A stretch of 64,000 nt of DNA, from contig JAZBRI010000003.1 in the NCBI GenBank assembly GCA_036874045.1, positions 6,894,501-6,958,500 on the forward strand. Direction: 5' to 3'. Shown one piece after another: positions 46,761-56,972 of the stretch. The position numbers and the translations under genes were made by a program. Origin of the DNA: Cymodocea nodosa. Lineage: Eukaryota > Streptophyta > Magnoliopsida > Alismatales > Cymodoceaceae. Numbering within the stretch: position 1 is the first letter of the stretch; every line of letters starts with the position of its first letter. The notes beneath the pieces were generated by a model. It made no database searches. It worked only from the letters and a program-made list of their open reading frames with translations, and was not told where the DNA came from.

Positions 46761-46858
46761 GAGGACCAAGAGCAATTTGGTTTAAAGTGCCAATACTAAT
46801 CTTAGGAATTTGAGGATATGTTCTGTCAGCTACATGCCTGAAATCAACTCTTATTAAT

Positions 46859-47091
46859 TATGGCAGTAACAATGCAATCAATTTGTCAAAGAATCCTATG
46901 CTGCACTCTTGGGCAAAAGATATTGAGATAAGACACCATTTTTTGAGAGATAATGTTATGAAGGAGAACATTGAGCTGAATTTTGTTTCTACTCATGAGT
47001 AGTTGGCAGATATTTTCACAAAGCCTCTTGAAGAAAAATAGTTTATTAAATTGAGAAGAGATTTAGGAATATGATGCCTAAACGATTTTTA
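46859..47091 (+). pseudogene. Copia RNase H C-terminal fragment
   Basis: NAINLSKNPMLHSWAKDIEIRH, then HFLRDNVMKENIELNFV and ADIFTKPLEEK, with TAG and TGA stops, in Sirevirus style. It lies on the opposite strand from the neighbouring PTPP remnant. Only about 75 codons are left. Confidence 0.85.
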
Positions 47092-47301
47092 AACATTACT
47101 TACTATCTTTTATCTTCTACTTTTTCAATATTTGCTTCACCATCTTATTTTCTATTATTTGTTCATATTGAGTTATTTTGATGATCTATTTTAGTTTAGC
47201 TATTCTTGAGAATAATTACTAAATTTTTGCTCTTGTTTACTTATTTTCTTCTTTCAAAATGTTTTTCAAAATTTAAAAAAAAAATATATATATATATATA
47301 A
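47092..47301 (+). other. Copia 3' noncoding remnant with TA repeat
   Basis: T-rich sequence ending in an A run and (TA)n at 47270-47300. No LTR is visible. Confidence 0.5.
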
Positions 47302-47388
47302 GTAGATGGAGGGGGTTGCCTGGTGATGCATGATAGAGAGGGTTGTGTGAGAAGTCATCGACGAGTGAGTAGTCAATCGAGCACAATA
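47302..47388 (+). repeat. Direct repeat of about 86 bp, right copy
   Basis: Second copy of 43319-43405. AGATG at 47304-47308 repeats the AGATG at 43406-43410 just before the left LTR and may be a target-site trace. Confidence 0.82.
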
Positions 47389-47864
47389 GAAGATAGCTAA
47401 ATGTGGTGGTGTTGTGCTAATAGAGATGGTAATGGATGGTTTGGGGCTCCGCTAGTGGTGTTATTCTAGGTCATCAAAACTTTTTTAATTGATTAATTGT
47501 GTTAATCTCCTCTTATTATCCTATTTTATAGGTTGGGCGGATTAACTTCCTCCATCATCTCCACCCCTAGCCTCCTCTTAAATTTTTGGTAATCATTGGA
47601 AGATTCAAACTTTAAATTTGAATGAGATTTGGTCTTTTTAATCAATTCTAACATCTCTCACTTGGTCACAAAGGCCAATTATATTCTTCCATACTCCAAA
47701 CACAATAAGGTGTATCATATCTACATTTTGCTCCCACTATTTGTAGGTAGTACACTTTTAATCTTTCACTCCCACTATTCATGAGAATGTTCTTCATTTC
47801 TATTATCCATAGAAATGATCCTTAATCTCATTAAGTTTACAAACTTAATGTATTTTTGTATTGT
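47389..47864. other. Unassigned sequence, possible copia LTR remnant
   Basis: No ORF. Phrases such as AATTCTAACATCTCTCACTTGG and TTTGCTCCCACTATTTGTAG resemble copia LTR or flanking sequence, but I cannot place it in a family. Confidence 0.3.
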
Positions 47865-49001
47865 TGTGAAAAGTTAAATCAGAAACTTGTCTATTAGGTG
47901 ATGCTAGAAAACTTGTTTGATTTGTTTTTATACTTATATTAATAAATCCTTATAGAAGTAAACAAACAACCTTTGACACAAATTAGATATTAAATCCAAT
48001 TTGTATTTTAACTGCAAGTGCATAGTATATATTGTATTTGTGTGCAAGTATAAGTCGATCCCATAGAGATTAAGTAAGAATTGCGTACTATTTTTATTTT
48101 TATAATAGAGTTTATATGTGTTCAGTTAAACACTTCAGTGAGTTATAGTTAACTCAATAGACTTAGTTCATAGAGTTATGGTTAACTTAACAGACTAACC
48201 TCGTGGACTTAAGTTAACTCTACTAGCCTACCTTTCCAGTTAAATACTATTATTCACATAGGAATTCAGCCAACCATTAGGCGATTTCATAGAATATAAA
48301 TAACATCAATTAAGCTCCTTAATGTTAGTTAATATGAGATTTATCATTAAACAACACTAACATTTAGATATTTCAAATAGTAACCATTAAAGTCTTTAAG
48401 TATCTAAGACAAATCAATTTCAGTAAACAATAAAACTATTTTCTATTTTTTGAATCAAATAAATATAAAACATTCACAATACTAACAATGATAACATTAA
48501 TCACGATACAAAACAAACAATACAACACTTTAATACTAAACGTAAATATAGATAATTAATTGTTTTTGGTATTTTTGCTTTGATACGTTCTTGAAGATGA
48601 GCGAAAGGTGAAATGTAAAAATCTCTATCAATAGTAAAAAAACTTCTATTACTACATGCGATGCAATTACACCACTCAAAAATTAATCACTTACAATCTT
48701 GCCTCCTCTCCCTATAGAATCGTAAACCAAGAATTGTAAGTTGATCTCCTCTTCAGCATACTAGCATCAACTCGAAACCAATGCTAGAAGCTTTACGATC
48801 TCTTGAGATATGAGTTAGTGCTTGGTGAAAATGACTTCCCTTCCTACGACACAATCACTCCTTACAATGGTTGTTAGTCACCGTATTTGGCTCGAAATTG
48901 ACCCGACATCTGAAAAGTATCCTCACAGACCTCCGATGGTTGGTGATTTTGGTGGTGATGTAGAGCTTCAGGGAACTTTCAATGCTTCCTGTAGTTAGCA
49001 T
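47865..49001 (-). repeat. Athila LTR fragment (3' half), reverse strand
   Basis: Reverse complement matches 36528-37620 of the element B LTR, including the GTATACTTGCACAC region and the end TTTAACTTTTCACAA. It breaks off at about 49001 inside the LTR. CTCAACG motifs lie at 48130-48215. The rest of that element is absent. Confidence 0.78.
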
Positions 49002-49029
49002 GGAAAATGAGAGAAATAGAAACCTGGTG

Positions 49030-49140
49030 AAAGTTTGGGAAATTCAGAAAATTTGAAGGTATTAGTGTACATTCAAAAAGTTCAAGAAAGATTGAGAAAT
49101 TTCAAAAATTTGAAGGTGTTAGTGTATGTTCAAAAAGTGA
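49030..49140. repeat. Two-copy tandem repeat of about 60 bp
   Basis: Two units with AAATTTGAAGGTATTAGTGTA and AAATTTGAAGGTGTTAGTGTA spaced about 60 bases apart, between the Athila LTR fragment and the 3' end of the Harbinger gene. It may be part of the Harbinger 3' end. 49141-49379 is AT-rich with nothing recognisable. Confidence 0.65.
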
Positions 49141-49379
49141 AGGAAAGTAAAGTAATACAAATTATAAATAAATATTTTTTATACTTTAATAGATTTTTTA
49201 ATATAATAATAAAAGTCAAATATTATTATTAACAATATCTATGTGTTAATTAATTTATAAAAAATTCACAATATTTTTGAAAATTCAATATATTTTATTG
49301 AAATATCTTAAATATTACAACATACCAAATGAAATAAAATGTTACAACAATGTTCAAATACAAATAAATTTTAAATAAT

Positions 49380-50142
49380 TCAACTTCCTTGTCCTTCCCA
49401 CATAGCATTCATAATATTTTCTCGCGTTGTATCAACTATTTCTTTCTTCTCTTCTTAAGACATTCCAATAATATTTCTTATTTCTTCTCCTCCTTCATTT
49501 ATACTTAATATCTCATTAGCAATGTCAACTTCTGCTAATTCATCTTGTAAATCTTCAAGAAAGTCAGTTGAATCTACTTGACGAATGAAATTATGAAGTA
49601 AGAAACATGCAATAACAATTTTCACCTGTTTTGGATATGAAAATGGCATGCAACTACGTAAAATTGCGAATCGATGTTTTATAACCCCAAATGTACATTC
49701 AATCACTATCTTCAATTGTGAATGCCTATAATTAAAATTCTGAATAGTATTCGTTGGTTTTCTATTGCTATCATACTCTGTCAAGTGATATCTAATACCT
49801 CGAAATGGACAAATAAATTCTAGACGATTTGGATAACCAGCATCCACTAAGTAAAATTTACCTACATACCAACTTTTATTAATATACTAAAATGTAAGAA
49901 ATGATAAGTATCACATACATACTAACTTTTATTAGTACCTAGTGGAACTTGTAGTCCATTTGGTCTAGATATTGCATCTTGTAATATACAAGCATCGACT
50001 GTAGATCCCTCCCAGCCAGCAAGAACATAAGTAATTTCCATATTGAAATTACATGCAACCATAACATTTTGAGATAATTCTCCTTTCCTATTTCTAAACC
50101 TTGCAATTTGTTGTCCATAAATAGTTGCCTTGATATGTGTCC
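49380..50142 (-). pseudogene. PIF/Harbinger transposase, exons 2b-3 (C-terminal part)
   Basis: Minus strand. Exon 2 continues from the insertion (50142) with HIKATIYGQQIARFRNRKGE, GELSQNVMVACNFNMEITYV and GWEGSTVDACIL (second catalytic Asp region), to a donor at 49939. Exon 3 (49861-49380) has KFYLVDAGYPNRL, FRGIRYHL, NFNYRHSQLKIVIECTFGVI (catalytic Glu) and HNFIRQVD, with one internal TAA before the end at 49380-49382. It is a DDE_Tnp_4/HARBI1-like enzyme that cuts terminal repeats and integrates into TWA-type targets (family knowledge). The N-terminal part lies at 59154-59777, beyond the Athila insertion. Confidence 0.9.
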
Positions 50143-50499
50143 TGTTTAGAATGAAAAAATGCATATTATTAACAGTTAAATGATGGTTAATTGTATAATA
50201 TTTAGCTTATCATATAAGAATTAAGCTATTATGTTATAATTGCACTGTTATATGTTTTAATTGAAGAATTTGCTTAATTTGGGGGAATTAATGTTAATTT
50301 AGTACATTTATGAACTGTCGGTAAGTTGCAGGTTGTGAAATTCTTAAGTATCCGAATTTTCTGATATTTCAGACAGTTATGTTTAACATACCGAACAAAT
50401 TCGGACAGTTATGTTTAACAGACCGAATATGTATCGGATAGTTATGTTTAAATTACTGAACAGTTATGTTTTGAGAGAATATTTTATTATTTCCTGAAG
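50143..50499 (+). repeat. 5' LTR remnant (first 357 bp), element C
   Basis: Aligns base for base with 56973-57329. It includes the CAGTTATGTTTAACA repeats and TCGGATAGTTATG, and stops in TTTCCTGAAG at the deletion join. Confidence 0.9.
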
Positions 50500-51593
50500 A
50501 TTAGTAGTCAGGAGGAGCAAGAAAGTGAAGAAAATGAAGAGGCTGAAAGAAGCCATTTGGACAAAAATAATTTCACAGATTCCACTGAAGAACAAGAAAC
50601 TCTTCAGTAATTTATGGAGAGAATTCAAGATAGAGTAGAGAGTTCTGCCGGCTCACCACCATAAACAGAAGCAAAAGCAAAATGCCAGGAATTTGAAGAG
50701 AATGTCCAAATGCAGCCTATGCTAGAGGAAGATCAAGAACAAACCCCTTAGGAGCAACAAAGTCACCTTCCTGACCCGACTGAAACAACAATTTTGAATG
50801 AAGTATATTTTTGTAGTCAGGAAGCTTATACCAAATATCAAGAAATACGGGGTTATGATATTATTTACAGTAGACCAGTAAATTGGGATGGAATGCAAGA
50901 AATCAAAGAATTATTTGAATTCAAACGAGGGCATGCAGTATATGAAAATTTAGTACCTTGTTTCTATGCAAATTTGAGAGAAAGAGAAGGAGGATTAATT
51001 TCAAACGTGGAGGAAGCTGATGTACAAATAACACCAGAGCTTCTCCACAACATATTTGGGTTGAAGAATGAAGGAATAAAAATTTTGGAAGATACAACTG
51101 CCGTCAAGTAGACTGAACAAGAAATCAAGGATTGTTTAGCTATCAATCCTGGTGTGTCATTATTAAACAGATTGAAATATTTAAATGGTAAAGCACACAT
51201 GGTAGCTAACATTCTGATTAAGAATGTCTATCAACGACAAGGCTATGACATAGAATTAAGTCAATTTGTCAAATGGGCCACATATGCAATTGTAAATAAG
51301 ATCCAGATAAATTGGTCTGCAATTTTTATCTCTAAGCTGAAATAGTGAAGAAGAAATTATTTTATGGAGATTTGATTCCACTGCTGATGGTGGACTGTAT
51401 CGATTTCACTAAATAAACATCAAAAAGGATCAAATCAAGAACCATTTCAGTGAAAGAATACAGAAATTTTGTAGCTGTAGAACTAGCTGTACCTTCTAGA
51501 GGAATTACAGGAGCAGTAGAGAGAATTAATCAATTAAAGCTTCAATTAGAAAAACTCCAGAAGGAAGTAGATGAACTTAGGCATAGAGATTAA
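50500..51593 (+). pseudogene. PTPP-type ORF, element C (5' truncated)
   Basis: Begins in the acidic region (SSQEEQESEENEEAERSHL) directly after LTR sequence, so it has no start codon. Best part 50794-51108: FCSQEAYTKYQEIRGYDIIY, SRPVNWDGMQEIKELFEF (a small in-frame deletion follows), ADVQITPELLHNIFGLKNEG; then KAHMVANILIKNVYQRQG, LSQFVKWATYAIVNKIQINW. It ends at TAA 51591-51593 after a coiled coil, with several stops. The left break lies close to the one in element B. Confidence 0.72.
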
Positions 51594-52024
51594 ATTGTAT
51601 TGTTCGTCTACTTATGTAAAACTGTATGAAATTGTATGATGTACTTGTATTGTAATTGATTCATATTAATGAATGTAAATTTTTCAAATGCAATTCTCAT
51701 ACGTGATTTGAATGTGAAATGAATGGAAATTATTGAATATTATGTTATTGTGAAACTTTATGAATGAATATGTAATAGATTTACAATTTGTTGAATGACA
51801 AGATAATTGCTTAAAAATTTCTATATGTTATAAGGTAAAATGTAAATTCTACATAACATAAAATGACCTGCAAGTTAAATCTTTATATAAGATTTAGATT
51901 TAAATGAATTTTAATCAGAATGATGCATTAATGACATAGATCTAACTTTATTACAGTTAGCAGAATGAAAAAGAAAGAAAAAAGAACAAAGAGGAACTTA
52001 CGAGAGTAGAACTTAGAAGTTACT
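51594..52024 (+). other. AT-rich spacer, element C
   Basis: Colinear with 13775-14184. No ORF or site recognised. Confidence 0.55.
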
Positions 52025-52205
52025 AAGTGTTAACTCAACGAAGTAAGTTCGTTGAGTTAACCATAACACCACGATGTCAGTAATATAATATAAGGTCACT
52101 CCGTCGAGTTATCAATAACTCAACGAAGTTAGTCCATGGAGTTAGCAACAGTAACCGACTGTATTCTGTTGAGTTTTCTGTAACTCAACGAGGTTAGTTC
52201 ATGGA
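52025..52205 (+). repeat. CGTTGAGTT palindrome array, element C
   Basis: AACTCAACGAAGTAAGTTCG...GAGTTAACC, then TCCGTCGAGTTATC, AACTCAACGAAGTTAG and TCTGTTGAGTT, matching the element A array in order. Confidence 0.83.
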
Positions 52206-52229
52206 TTAAGCAGAATGGTTATTCTTTTA

Positions 52230-52542
52230 ACCACAAACGAAGCTTCGTCGGTTTAGCAGTTACCAAAATTTGAAATTAGTAGTGGTACACGTACCCCTAA
52301 AAACAGAAACCACGATGCATGTTGCAAGACACGTTCTTGCAACGAGATTTATTCACTTTATGGATGCGTAGTATATATATAAAACAGAATGTTATTTACA
52401 AGTTATCAGTAATTTTAAAAGAAAGGAGAAGGCGTTGGAAGAACTGGAAGGAGAAGCAGCTGATTCAACTTCATCCGATAACAAATATTTATAGAATGGA
52501 AAGCTTCAGACTGGTATGTAATTAATCTTCTGCTATTTATTT
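52230..52542 (+). promoter_or_regulatory. Internal leader with TATA-like box and splice donor, element C
   Basis: TCGTCGGTTTAGCAGTTACC, TATATATATAAAA (52372-52384) and donor CTG|GTATGTAATT (GT at 52514-52515) are in the same order and spacing as in element A; the Gag ATG follows at 52543. Confidence 0.5.
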
Positions 52543-53887
52543 ATGAGCACATGGACTCGTTCTCTAAGCACTAAACGATTAGTAAGAACACCTACCCAGG
52601 AATTTTCATTGCAGAGGAGTATTGAAAATTTTTCTGAACTGAACTTTAATGAAATTCTTTGGGGTGTAGCTAACCTTTCATTAAAAGAGAACGTAGAGAT
52701 GGCTGCTCTAGTAGAAAAACCATTAAGAGAGATTCTGTATCTTGAATTAGTTGATGAACCTTCATGTATTCGATTGCCAAACTTTGAGGGAGATAGGTTT
52801 GAACTGAAATCTAATTATATTAGTCAATTGCCACATTTTCATGGATTAGAAAGAGAGGATGCCTATTATTTCCTTAGAGAATTTAACGAAGTTTGTCAAA
52901 TGATGAAAATGTCGAACATGAGTATGGATGCTATTAAACTTAGATATATCTTTTTTTCTTGAAAAGACACAGCTAAGAGATGGTTATATACTCTGTCGCC
53001 GAATTCAATTTCTACATGGACTGAATTTTACTCTATTTTTCTGGAAAAATATTATCCAGTACATCAAACGATTAAAAAGAAGAAAGAAATATTAATGTGT
53101 AGCCAAAAACAGGGTGAATCATTCTGGAAATATTTTGAAAGATTTAAAGATTTACTAACTCAATGTCCACATCATGCAATGAGTAAAGCATAATTAATAG
53201 GTATAATTTATGAAGGCATAGATGTTTCAACGAAATCTTCATTAGAATCTACTTGTCAAAATGGATTTTTCAAAATCGTGTAGTGAAGAAGCATGGGCAT
53301 ATTTAGAAAATTTTGCAAAAAGAACTACACAGTGGGAAAATTCGGTTGAAGCTATTGCAGATAAAAAAATATTGCCAAGAGGAATGCATGAAATAAATTC
53401 TAATACTATGCTTGAGGTGAAATTAAATGAATTAGCAAAGAAAATAGAAGAGTTATCATTAAATCAAAAGCTAGCAGAAAAGAATGCAAACATAAATGAC
53501 TTAGATATTATTTATGCTAGAAAACAGAGAGGTAACTTGGGAAATTCTTATCATCCTAATTAGAGAAATCACCCGAATTTATCTTGGAGAAACAACAATT
53601 TCCAAGGAGGAGAAAATATAAATGAGAAAAACATAAGTTAAGAAGTATTAATTGAACAAGGAGCTAGAATAGAAAAATTAGAAAAGATAATCTAACAAGT
53701 AAACAATCATCTAGAATTTATATTTGGAAATGCTGCAATTCAAAATCAGAATAGAAATATATCACTTAGATAGAAGGAACCAATGGAAGTTAGACCTACT
53801 GGAGGATTGCCAATACAAGTTATACCTAATCCTGTCAATAGAACGATTAATGAAATTGATACCTCTTCTTGGAGGACAGTTGAATGA
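52543..53887 (+). pseudogene. gag: Gag capsid ORF, element C (best copy)
   Basis: The ATG at 52543 opens 139 codons (MSTWTRSLSTKRLVRTP; LPNFEGDRFELKSNYIS; LREFNEVCQMMKMSNMS). A TGA at 52960-52962 interrupts it before DTAKRWLYTL. A +1 shift near 53273 separates the next stretch, 53261-53563 (SEEAWAYLENFAKRT, LNELAKKIEELSLNQKLAEK coiled coil). The tail reads HPN, stop, RNHPNLSWRNNN and ends with RTINEIDTSS and TGA 53885-53887. It is the Athila Retrotrans_gag capsid with the GWRNHPNxSW-type tail but without the CCHC knuckle usually found before it. Confidence 0.87.
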
Positions 53888-54077
53888 AGCAGCATATCTG
53901 AAGCAACTATCTGTATGTATATATGTTTTTTATTTTTAGTTAATAGTATCGTAGAGTTAATTTTTAACTCAACGAACTTAGTCCGTTGAGTTATACCTTA
54001 ACTCCACGAGGGTGTGTAGTAGTTATGTTAATTTTTGTGTCTGCTAAATTTTTATTTGTGTTTTACAGAATCGACAA
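53888..54077 (+). other. Intron-like spacer, element C
   Basis: Donor candidate CT|GTATGTATAT near 53911, palindrome AACTCAACGAACTTAGTCCG...GAGTT (53965-53991), acceptor TTTTACAG (AG 54067-54068) ten bases before the F-box ATG. Confidence 0.5.
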
Positions 54078-55217
54078 ATGGAATTGATGCAATTACCAAT
54101 GGATGCAGTAAAGGAAATACTAAGTAACTTGTCAGCTAAAGATCTGTGCAGGCTGTGTTGTGTATCAAAGGAAATTAAAGACTGTATTGAAGAAAAATAT
54201 TTTCAAGGACTATAAGCTGCAAAAATGACTAACATTAGAGATGGATTCATATGGAGATGATTTAATCGTAGTTCAAATACCCATGAATATCTGGCTATAG
54301 AAGAAACTACTGGAATTCCACCCAATGCATTAGAAGGAATAAATCATATTATGGGGATAGATGAAGGATTAATCATATACAAGACGAGACCAAGGTATGC
54401 AAGTTTATTATTACTTGATATTTTGATAGGAAATCCTATAACAAGAGAAGAATGGAATATAGGAAGACCTAATAGATTTGAAGCACCAACTGTAAATTGT
54501 GGGTTAGCTTTAATATTTTCTTATAAAAATTCTGCAATTCCAAAAAAATTATATTATTAGAGACCTACAGGAAATTGGGGTGAAGATTTACGTTTAAGTG
54601 TGTATAATTTTCTGAACAGATCTTGGAATGAAAATATTATGATATATCTAGGACAGAAATCATTAATTAACCAAACACATGTCATACTTGATGGATATAT
54701 CTATTTAGTCACAGAGATATCAATAGCATATAGATCTGATTTATACATAGTGAGCATAGACAGTTATAAAGATTATATAGAAATTTTACCTGTACCGAGT
54801 GAAATAGCTAAACCACCATCTACAAAATTTAATGAAATTCAAATAGGAATGTGGTATAATGAAGAAGATGATCCTACTTTATGTCTGATAAGATGGTGGG
54901 ATGAACTGATGAAATTTCAAATATGGATTATGGAAGACATGAATGAATGGAAGTGGGAAGAGGAGTATATTGAAATAGATGTAGAAATAGAAACTGCTAC
55001 ATTACCTTGGAATCAAAAAGGATCCCTTTCTACATTACATATCATTAATGGTAATACACTTGTATTTGGAATTTATAATATATTACATGTTTACAAATTA
55101 AGAAGGAACAAGAACTGCATTAAAACAGACTTAATAGCAAGAAGAACTATGCCTAAAAAGTTTGCTTGGACTGATACATTTATTCCATTTGTTTCTACTT
55201 TTCAATCATGTTCTTAA
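54078..55217 (+). pseudogene. F-box protein with FBA-like domain, full length, element C
   Basis: A single 380-codon frame from the ATG at 54078 to TAA 55215-55217, interrupted by three stops (codons 46, 61 and 161). The F-box is at residues 5-45 (LPMDAVKEILSNLSAKDL, CCVSKEIKDCIEE). The FBA-like part starts with LLDILIGNPITREEWNIG (about 113-130) and continues with LSVYNFLNRSWNE, DGYIYLVTEISIAYRSD, TLCLIRWWDELMKFQIWIM, TLVFGIYNILHVYKL and KKFAWTDTFIPF. The last 218 codons are open. The length fits plant F-box/FBA proteins, which choose targets for SCF ubiquitin ligases. It lies between retrotransposon Gag and the 3' LTR, inside the target duplication, so it is element cargo. Confidence 0.87.
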
Positions 55218-56972
55218 GCTGTGATTTTGTGTGTTTAATGTTGTGTGTACTCTGCATTTATTGTTAAAAAAAAAAAGAGAAATTTTTTTTTTATTTTCAT
55301 TTTTATTTTATAAAAGAAAAAAAAATAAAATATCAATCCAGTTTGTTGTTATCTGTTCTGGGAAACCAATTGGCTTGCTTGTGAGCCACCAAAGGCATAG
55401 GAGCTTGGGTACCACACAAGACACTAATTTATTAATATCTGTTAAATGTTATTTTGTTTTATATTTTACTTTTATCTGTGAATGAAAAGTTTTTCAGAAT
55501 CAAAAATCGGAATATGCAGAAGGAAATACAAATGAAACAAGGTATGTAACTAATTACTCATCCTGAATTTTAAATCAAGCAAAACTGTATTCATGCCTGC
55601 TACAATTACTGTATTTATTGTCAAATCTTTTACATTGAGGACAATGCTAAATGTAGGTATGGGGGGAGGTAATTAAAGTAACATCCATGTAAGTTTGTTA
55701 ATTAAAGGAATTAAAATAGTACTGCAAAGTTTTGAGGAAATTGAAAATTTTATGAACTTGCTGTAACTATCCGATAAATGAGACTGTAAAATTTTTATAA
55801 ATTGCTTGACTGTTATATTTAGAAGGCTATATAAGATGCTATTGAATTTATTATTTATGCAAATCTAGATATAGTATCTTATGTTTTTCTGAATTTCATG
55901 AGTTTAACAGTTTCACGATTTTAAAATGAAATTAGAATGCTTAAAAAAAAAAAAAAATTAGTAAATTATCTGAAGTCCTGAAAGAGCTGAGATGTAAATT
56001 CTAGATTAAATGAAACACATATGATTAAAGATACATTTAATTTGACTGATTGAACTTGTAGAATGATTTATGTGTAGATCTTATTAAACTATAGAAAAAG
56101 TATGAACTTATTGTTATGGATTCATATTTTCAATAACTGATAGAAGTAGGACTATATGAGATTGGTGTTTTACTTCATCTATATTAATGAAATACGTACA
56201 TATACAGTATGTGATTAATGCTTTGTTTTGTGTGTATTTTGATTGAAAAAAAAAAAAAATTGAGAGTTTATTGACTTGTTTGATCACGAGCCTTTTGTAC
56301 TTGAGCAGATAGGTATGTAAGGATTGTTGACCTGAAAAAGGACTCTTAAAATCTGGCAACCTAAGATCCTGATCAGATCTGGGATTGTTGACTGAAAGCT
56401 CGTTACATGGGTACATTAGAAAGCTCTTGTATGATTCAAGCTTGTCAAATTAACTTTTAAAGTACGAAAAAATATATATATATATATATATATACATATA
56501 CTATTCTAAAAAGATACAAGTGTTTTGTGAAATACAGATATCTTATGAATCGAGTATATTTTCTATTATCAAGAATTGCTAAAATATGAATTTGGAATTG
56601 ACTTTTGAAGTTGTTTAATGGAAATACAATTCTTTATTCTACTTATCTTAATCAGATTAAATTGGATTGTACTCTGATTCGTATGTTGTTGAAATTTCTT
56701 CTAGAAATCTTATTGGAAAATTCAGGATGACAGATAATGAAAAGAAGAACAAAAGATAATATAATTAACACCTATATGATGATGATATACTTGGTATGTA
56801 ATTTACATATATTCTAAGTATATTTGCAAGTTGATTACTGAAACATATAGAATATATTTTTATGCTAAACAAAAGAAAACAAAAGGGGAAGAATTAATTC
56901 TAGCACTTTTAAAGACCAATTAATTAAATCTTAGTTTGCTAAGGGACTAGCAAAATTTAGATATCGGGGAAG
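55218..56972 (+). other. 3' noncoding region of element C, ending in polypurine tract
   Basis: CCAGTTTGTTGTTATCTG (55339), TGTGAGCCACCAAAGGCATA (55380), ACATTGAGGACAATGC (55631) and TATGGGGGGAGG (55658) form a decoy purine tract; then the conserved block 56263-56445, a TA repeat (56470-56495) and ATATCGGGGAAG (56961-56972) at the LTR. No gene on the plus strand. The minus strand holds a frame of about 50 codons over the conserved block. Confidence 0.75.
56263..56445 (-). repeat. Conserved 3' block with antisense open frame, element C
   Basis: Antisense from 56416: MYPCNELSVNNPRSDQDLRL, PDFKSPFSGQQSLHTYL, KYKRLVIKQVNKLS. Similar frames are open in the copies at 6905-7065, 34935-35100 (ATG lost) and 63623-63780, but shifted in element A. 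No family recognised. It may only reflect conservation of the DNA or RNA. Confidence 0.4.
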
